A stretch of 64,000 nucleotides of DNA from Candidatus Proruminimicrobium quisquiliarum (lineage in GTDB: Bacteria > Elusimicrobiota > Endomicrobiia > Endomicrobiales > Endomicrobiaceae), in assembly GCA_018433245.1 (NCBI GenBank), contig JAHDRN010000001.1:248001-312000 (forward strand), given 5' to 3'. The notes under the pieces are model-generated. The model was not told where the DNA came from, did no database searches, and saw nothing but the letters and a program-made list of their open reading frames with translations. Below are positions 59,154 to 64,000 of the stretch, piece by piece. The position numbers and the translations under genes were made by a program. How positions within the stretch are numbered: the stretch's first letter is position 1; the number at the start of each line of letters is the position of its first letter.

Positions 59154-60464
59154 TTAAATATCAATTATCTTTAAAATTACATCCCCTACATTTTTTGCTA
59201 TAAGTTTATTGCCGAAATTCGTGCAATGACCGAAAGTACCGGCAAAGTTATCTATAAATAAAGCAAAATACGGCATTTTAGCAAGTCTTTTTTTGAAATT
59301 ATATTCGTTTGAAACAAATATAATTTTATCTTCATATTTTGAATTTTTAAAGAAATCTTTAAAAGTTTCTATAGGCATTGTCGGGTAGCCCATGCATATA
59401 TAAATTATATTTTTTTCTATTATTTTTTCCGCAAAAGATAAATAGCTTTCTTTTATCTCTTTTGTACTGAAAAAAGGCGCAGAAACAATATTTTTAAATT
59501 TATTTTCATAGTCATATCTTTTAACCGGCTGTTTAAGTTTTTTTGACAGATAAATATAAAAATTATCTAAAATTTTTGTCTGAACTTTGTTTTCCAAAAG
59601 CATATTATATAGATTTAATTTTTTTTCATCGGGAGCGAATTTAATATAAGATTCAATAATTCTGCATATATAATCGTCTATAAATGTGTCTGTTATGGCT
59701 TTATCTGATATTATTTTTGATATTAATTTTTCGGCATTGGGGTATTTCTTTTGTTGTATATAAATATCAGTAAGAAAAAAAGGGACATCTGCGTCAAATT
59801 TTCCCAAATAATTTTCAATATATTGATTCGCATATTTTTCCGTACTTTCATAATCTTTTAAAATTCTGTATACAGAAATGAGAGCCGTTAGAATTTCAGG
59901 ATTATTTTTGTCTTTTTTTAGCATGGATTCCAGAATTACCGGAGGTTTTCCGGATTTTATGTATTCAAGCATAATATCGTTAATATTGTAATTCAAATTT
60001 TCAGCATATAAATCGGCCGTTATGTGTTTTTTTATAATTCTTAAGAGTTCCAAAGTTTTTAAACGGTATTTTTTATTGTATATTTTAACGTCTTGCCTTT
60101 GTGCGTCATTAATACCCATCATTGATATTACTATGTCGGGGTTATAGTCCGATATGTAATTATCAAGATTTTTTAGTGTATTATTTAAATTTGTGCCTGG
60201 AATTCCGCAGTCTATGACTTTGACTGATTTTTTGTCAAGATACAAGTCAAGATATCTTTGTAAATTTTTTGGATATTGCTCGTATGTAGTGGATTCGCCG
60301 ATACAAAGTATTGTTATTTCATTTTTATTCTTTGCAAGTTTAATTGTTTTATTAATATTTAATTTATTTATCCGTAAAATGATAAAAGAAGTTGTTTGCA
60401 GTACAATTTCCAAACTTATCAATGCGATAAGTATACCGCAAAATATTAAAAGCGTTTTTTTCAT
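59154..60464 (-). CDS. Membrane-anchored SGNH protein with helical insert (copy 2)
   Basis: 436 residues from the ATG at 60464 (AAAAAAGGAG upstream); an earlier in-frame ATG lacks a site. N-terminal signal anchor (TLLIFCGILIALISLEIVLQTTSF), then SGNH block I in ILCIGESTTYEQYPKNLQRYL (nucleophile Ser), VIDCGIPGTNLNN (Gly) and VISMMGINDAQ (Asn). About 200 residues of TPR-like helices follow (LISVYRILKDYESTEKYANQYI, IYIQQKKYPNAEKLI), then YICMGYPTMPI and the final block DNFAGTFGHCTNFGNKLIAKN (His). So a TPR-like domain is inserted inside the SGNH fold. A periplasmic esterase or O-acetyl-transfer role is possible. Paralog of the next upstream gene. Confidence 0.78.
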   Translation of the reverse strand: MKKTLLIFCGILIALISLEIVLQTTSFIILRINKLNINKTIKLAKNKNEITILCIGESTTYEQYPKNLQRYLDLYLDKKSVKVIDCGIPGTNLNNTLKNLDNYISDYNPDIVISMMGINDAQRQDVKIYNKKYRLKTLELLRIIKKHITADLYAENLNYNINDIMLEYIKSGKPPVILESMLKKDKNNPEILTALISVYRILKDYESTEKYANQYIENYLGKFDADVPFFLTDIYIQQKKYPNAEKLISKIISDKAITDTFIDDYICRIIESYIKFAPDEKKLNLYNMLLENKVQTKILDNFYIYLSKKLKQPVKRYDYENKFKNIVSAPFFSTKEIKESYLSFAEKIIEKNIIYICMGYPTMPIETFKDFFKNSKYEDKIIFVSNEYNFKKRLAKMPYFALFIDNFAGTFGHCTNFGNKLIAKNVGDVILKIIDI

Positions 60465-60490
60465 TAAGAACTCCTTTTTTCTCCAATATT

Positions 60491-61798
60491 TCAATTGACG
60501 ATTTTCAGTATATATTGCCCGACATTTTCGGCTATTAGCCTGTTTCCCGCATCGGTACAGTGCCCGAAAGCGCCGCCGAAATTGTCTCTGAATAATCCGT
60601 AGTACGGAGTTTTTTTAAGCTGTTCTTTAAAATTATTTTCGTTTGATACAAAAAGTATTTTGCTTTTTAAAGCCGTATCTTTAAAAAAATCTTCAAAATC
60701 TTTTATCGGCATAGCAGGATAACCCATACAGATGTAAACTGCTCCGGAATCAATCACTTTTTTTGCGAAAATCAAATAGGCGTTTTTGATTTTTTCAGTA
60801 TTTAAATTTACGGTTTTTATCGTATTTTTAAACTTGTTGGAGTAATCATAGTATTTTATGCTTATATTTTTAGATATAAGATATTTGTATAGATTATCAA
60901 GAATTGCGGTTTGAGTTTTTGTTTTTATTATAAGATTGTAATAATCCTTTAATTTTTCAGGATTTGAAAGATATATATACGATTCCACCGCTTTTGACAA
61001 ATAAATATTTTTATCTTCATCGCTTATGTCATTATCGTTTAGAACCGATAAAATCAGTTTTTGCGCATCATTGTCTTTTCCCATGCGTATATAAGCATCC
61101 GTCAGCATAAATAGCATATGCATATTGGGCGCGGCTGAATTAGCGCGATAGATACCTACGTATTTTTCAACGTTGACATAATCTTTTCGCATTCTGTAAA
61201 GAATTGAAATTGTCTCTATAGCTTTTAAATTTTTTGGATTTTTATCAATCAATTGCTCTAATTGAGTAAGTTCTTTGCGGTTGGCGGAATATTCATCCTG
61301 AAGTTTGGAATAATCAATATCTTTGTCATCTGCGTATAATTGATCTGCCGCGATTTGTTCAATATGTTTTTTTATAAGCATAAAAAGTTCTAAAATTTTT
61401 AATTTATGTTTTTTATATATTTCGGCGTTTTGAAACTCAGCGTCATTTATGCCCATCATTGAAATTACTATATCGGGTTTGTATGTTTCAAGCTGAGAGT
61501 CTATCCTTTCAACGATATTTTCAATATGCGTTGCGGAAATTCCGCAGTCTATAACCATGAAATCTTTTGTTATATGTTTATTAAGATAATCTACAAGCTG
61601 TTTTGGATATTGTGCGACGGTAGTAGATTCGCCTATGCAGAGTATTTTTATTAAGTCTTTGTTATCCGCCAGCTTTACTATTTTTTTGTTTGATAATTTA
61701 TTTGCCTGCTCTATTACAAACGAACTGGTTTGCAGTAAAATTTCCAAACTTGCCAAAGCTATCAGTATACCCAAAAACATTAAGAAAATATTTTTCAT
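60491..61798 (-). CDS. Membrane-anchored SGNH protein with helical insert (copy 1)
   Basis: 435 residues. The layout is the same as in the paralog: signal anchor (MFLGILIALASLEILLQTSSFVI), ILCIGESTTVAQYPKQLVDYL, VIDCGISATHIEN, VISMMGINDAEFQ, a long helical TPR-like insert (ISILYRMRKDYVNVEKYVGIY, LTDAYIRMGKDNDAQKLI), YICMGYPAMPIKDFE and DNFGGAFGHCTDAGNRLIAEN. Sequence identity between the two is high at both ends and lower in the insert. Start overlaps the U32 gene stop by four bases. Tandem duplication with divergence of the insert suggests different partners. Confidence 0.78.
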   Translation of the reverse strand: MKNIFLMFLGILIALASLEILLQTSSFVIEQANKLSNKKIVKLADNKDLIKILCIGESTTVAQYPKQLVDYLNKHITKDFMVIDCGISATHIENIVERIDSQLETYKPDIVISMMGINDAEFQNAEIYKKHKLKILELFMLIKKHIEQIAADQLYADDKDIDYSKLQDEYSANRKELTQLEQLIDKNPKNLKAIETISILYRMRKDYVNVEKYVGIYRANSAAPNMHMLFMLTDAYIRMGKDNDAQKLILSVLNDNDISDEDKNIYLSKAVESYIYLSNPEKLKDYYNLIIKTKTQTAILDNLYKYLISKNISIKYYDYSNKFKNTIKTVNLNTEKIKNAYLIFAKKVIDSGAVYICMGYPAMPIKDFEDFFKDTALKSKILFVSNENNFKEQLKKTPYYGLFRDNFGGAFGHCTDAGNRLIAENVGQYILKIVN

Positions 61799-63039
61799 TG
61801 TATTTTTATTCTCGCAACAGTAAGAACGGGCAAAAGTTTGATATTTTCGCCGTCTATTTTTATTTTTACGGCCTGATTTGCAACGCCGGGCGACAATGTT
61901 TCAACCGTTTTTTTTGAATTTGCCGGCTGTATATCGCCAAGTTTTAATTTATAAGGTTCAAAACGAAGGGGGGAAAGAAATTCAATTTTATCGCCTTTTG
62001 ACAATTTATGTCTTAATTCCAAAACTATTTCGCTGCCGTTATTTTCTCTTACAAAACCGCAGTTTCTGTAATCGCTTTTGCTTGAAGTGTCGTTGTAATC
62101 CTGTGCTTTGTCATCCGGTATTCCGTCAAAAAAGCCGGCAGTATAGCCTCTGTTCTGAAGAGTGTAAAGTTCGGCCATATATATTTTAGGATTCCATTTT
62201 TTAGGATTGTCATAGTAATCATCTATCGCCTGTCTGTAAACGCGTGCCGTTTGCGCCACATAATATTCAGTTTTATTTCTTCCTTCTATTTTTAAAGAGT
62301 CAATGCCGGCCGAAAGTATTTCGTTGAGTTTGGGCATAAGGCATAAGTCTTTTGAATTCAAAAGATAGGTGCCTCTTTCATCTTCTTCTATAGGGTACAT
62401 CTGGCCGGGACGCAATTCTTCTTCAACGTATGTTTTGTATTTCCACCTGCACGAGTGGGCGCAGGCACCCTGATTTGCGCTTCTTGACGCCATAAAAGAG
62501 GAAATAAGGCATCTTCCGGAATAGCTTATGCACATTGCTCCGTGTATAAACATTTCAAGTTTTATATCGGGGCATGCTTTTCTTATTTCTTTTATTTCGT
62601 TAAAACTTACTTCTCTGCCAAGCACGCAAAGAGAAGCACCCATTTTTTTCCAAAAATCAACTGTCAGCGCTGAACATACGTTTGCCTGCGTTGATATGTG
62701 TATGGGAATTTTAGGCAGTTTTGAATGTATAAAATCAAATACGCCGGGATCTGAAACTATCACGCCGTCCGGATTTAATTGTTTTACGGTTTTTATGAAA
62801 TTTGCAAGCTTTTCAATATCTTTGTTGCGGGAAAAAATATTTAGTGTTAAGTATATTTTTTTACCGGCGTTTCTTGCGTAATCAATTCCTTCCTGAAGTT
62901 CTTCCATCGGGAAAGACGATTTTGCCCTTAACGATAAATCGGGAGTTCCCGAATAAACGGCATCGGCACCGTATAAGACGGCCGTTTTAAGTCTTGAAAG
63001 CGAACCTGCGGGAAGCAGCAATTCCGGTTTTTTATTCAT
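61795..63039 (-). CDS. Peptidase U32 family protein
   Basis: 414 residues, starting KPELLLPAGSLSRLKTAVLYGADAVYSG, typical of U32. Signature block MFIHGAMCISYSGRCLISSFMASRSANQGACAHSCRWKY (Cys cluster for a 4Fe-4S centre) and DSLKIEGRNKTEYYVA. Relatives include collagenase-like PrtC and the RNA-hydroxylating TrhP/RlhA proteins; a tRNA or rRNA modification role is as likely as proteolysis. On the minus strand TATAAT at 63053-63048 ends eight bases before the start codon and no ribosome site is seen, so the message may be nearly leaderless. Confidence 0.92.
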   Translation of the reverse strand: MNKKPELLLPAGSLSRLKTAVLYGADAVYSGTPDLSLRAKSSFPMEELQEGIDYARNAGKKIYLTLNIFSRNKDIEKLANFIKTVKQLNPDGVIVSDPGVFDFIHSKLPKIPIHISTQANVCSALTVDFWKKMGASLCVLGREVSFNEIKEIRKACPDIKLEMFIHGAMCISYSGRCLISSFMASRSANQGACAHSCRWKYKTYVEEELRPGQMYPIEEDERGTYLLNSKDLCLMPKLNEILSAGIDSLKIEGRNKTEYYVAQTARVYRQAIDDYYDNPKKWNPKIYMAELYTLQNRGYTAGFFDGIPDDKAQDYNDTSSKSDYRNCGFVRENNGSEIVLELRHKLSKGDKIEFLSPLRFEPYKLKLGDIQPANSKKTVETLSPGVANQAVKIKIDGENIKLLPVLTVARIKIQ

Positions 63040-63070
63040 ACAGACAGATTATATAATAAATTACGGTTAT

Positions 63071-63099
63071 TTGACTACAAATAAATGTTTTGATATAAT
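63071..63099 (+). promoter_or_regulatory. Promoter of the tRNA-Arg/tRNA-His pair
   Basis: TTGACT (63071-63076), 17-base spacer, TATAAT (63094-63099), 18 bases before the first tRNA. Confidence 0.75.
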
Positions 63100-63117
63100 C
63101 TCGTGCTATAAACTCAT

Positions 63118-63191
63118 GTCTCCGTAGCTCAATTGGATAGAGCAACTGCCTTCTAAGCAGTAGGTTACGTGTTCAACTCACGTCGGAGACG
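63118..63191 (+). tRNA. tRNA-Arg(TCT)
   Basis: Acceptor GTCTCCG/CGGAGAC, discriminator G, D-arm AGCTCAATTGGATAGAGC, anticodon stem ACTGC/GCAGT with loop CTTCTAA (anticodon TCT), T-arm ACGTGTTCAACTCACGT. CCA is not encoded. Confidence 0.95.
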
Positions 63192-63222
63192 TTTATTTTT
63201 TACAATCTACTTCATGATTAAC

Positions 63223-63300
63223 GGTGGCTGTAGCTCAGTTGGTTAGAGCGTCGCTCTGTGGAAGCGAAGGTCGCGGGTTCAAATCTCGTCAGCCACCCCA
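63223..63300 (+). tRNA. tRNA-His(GTG)
   Basis: Acceptor GTGGCTG/CAGCCAC with an encoded extra G at -1 opposite C73, as required for tRNA-His. Anticodon stem TCGCT/AGCGA, loop CTGTGGA (anticodon GTG), T-arm with GGGTTCAAATCTC. CCA is encoded (63298-63300), unlike the other tRNAs here. Confidence 0.95.
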
Positions 63301-63357
63301 GTAGTTTTCTTCTTTAACAAATTTATATATCGACCGCAATGTTTTGGCTGCAGTTTT

Positions 63358-63423
63358 GTAATTTTAAAGCTCATTTACCAATCGCTTGCGCTTTCTTTTA
63401 TGTAAACTTCACTTTAAAATTAC
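63358..63423. repeat. Long inverted repeat downstream of tRNA-His
   Basis: GTAATTTTAAAG (63358-63369) and CTTTAAAATTAC (63412-63423) are perfect 12-bp complements. Inside them TTTAC (63374-63378) and GTAAA (63402-63406) pair again, so the 66 bases can fold into a long arm. No T-run follows directly. Role unknown. Confidence 0.6.
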
Positions 63424-63568
63424 TTCACTTCGCTCAAAATTTTGCTGGTCTTAAAAAAATAAAATAAAAACGACTTTAAATTTAAACTGTACTTTGGTAT
63501 TTTGGTTCATTATGTGCTATTTTTATTTGCAAATACAAATTAATATTAAAATTTTATAAAATCATAAA

Positions 63569-64000
63569 ATGAATATAGGTATAATAGATGCAGATCTCTT
63601 GGATAAGGGTACAAATTACCCTAATTTAGCATTGATGAAAATTAGTGCTTATAAAAAAGAACAAGGTCATTTTGTAAACTTGCTACAGTCATATAATCAG
63701 TTTTTTAATTTTGATCATGTTTATATTTCTAAAGTATTTAGTTTTACCAAAATTCCAGAGTATATTTTGGATAAAAAAAATATTACTATTGGTGGTACTG
63801 GTTTTTTTATTGATGGTGGAAAGAATCTTGATTGGAGATATGAACATCATATGCCCGATTATAACTTATATTTAGAATATGTTAATAATAAATTGGTAGA
63901 AGGCAGTTCATTACGTAATTTTGATTACTACACCAAGTATTCTCTTGGTTTTACAACAAGAGGTTGTTTTAGAAAATGTAATTTTTGTGTAAATAAAAAA
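63569..64000 (+). CDS. Radical SAM protein, 5' part only
   Basis: 144 codons from the ATG at 63569 to the window edge without stop. N-terminal region MNIGIIDADLLDKGTNYPNLALMKISAYKK resembles the cobalamin-binding-like fold seen before radical SAM domains of the B12-type. It ends in C133-x3-C137-x2-C140 (GCFRKCNFC), the 4Fe-4S SAM motif. Its coding is much more AT-rich than the neighbouring chromosomal genes and it lies just after a tRNA gene, so it may belong to another acquired segment. No clear ribosome site. Confidence 0.8.
   Translation, partial: MNIGIIDADLLDKGTNYPNLALMKISAYKKEQGHFVNLLQSYNQFFNFDHVYISKVFSFTKIPEYILDKKNITIGGTGFFIDGGKNLDWRYEHHMPDYNLYLEYVNNKLVEGSSLRNFDYYTKYSLGFTTRGCFRKCNFCVNKK

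Overview
The window reads as the chromosome of a low-GC, Gram-negative anaerobe. Signs are outer-membrane PorV/PorQ-type barrels, lipoproteins with lipoboxes, an FtsX/EnvC pair, a membrane H+-pyrophosphatase and hydrogenase-maturation genes (hypC, hypD, hypE). The mix resembles Elusimicrobiota (Endomicrobium-like), but that placement is inference from gene content and was not tested.

Layout: (1) 1-1707, minus strand, 5' part of glutamine-dependent NAD+ synthetase. (2) 2188-15779, an AT-rich integrative element of about 13.6 kb in the 3' end of tRNA-Arg(ACG). It is bounded by a 15-bp direct repeat and carries, at its tRNA end, a gene II/X-type replication initiator, an AlpA/excisionase-like protein and a tyrosine integrase. 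Cargo: a DUF4365-like nuclease-fold protein, a Sel1 lipoprotein, a frameshifted staphylococcal-type nuclease, a solo RadC/JAMM protein, small membrane proteins, a broken lipoprotein gene and a large Sel1 protein with a central membrane span. (3) 15767-21027, tRNA-Arg, an MscS channel, a GT39-like glycosyltransferase, a Fic protein with operator-like repeats, tRNA-Gln and tRNA-Val. (4) 21077-24294, two paralogous secreted glycoside hydrolases with Ca2+-loop-like inserts.

(5) 24367-48425, one long plus-strand run of tightly spaced or 4-nt-overlapping genes. Its first half joins a PEGA Ser/Thr kinase, a repeat-rich fibre-like surface protein, a FlgD-Ig-tailed exported protein, two PorV/PorQ-like proteins, a coiled-coil envelope protein, a double-FHA beta-propeller membrane protein, a PP2C phosphatase and a response regulator. 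This looks like a phosphorylation-controlled surface or export apparatus and is the best candidate for an undescribed system. The second half holds galT, glgA, an ftsX-like gene, envC-like and ctpA-like genes, a TPR radical-SAM gene, tsaD and dusB.

(6) 48613-63039, two divergent or convergent blocks: SGNH hydrolase, amidohydrolase, ruvC, hppA, a HEAT lipoprotein, hypC-LOG-hypD-hypE, then on the minus strand an HD protein, a holin-like protein, Smr, two SGNH proteins with TPR-like inserts, and peptidase U32. (7) 63118-64000, tRNA-Arg(TCT), tRNA-His, a long inverted repeat and the start of a radical-SAM gene cut by the window edge.
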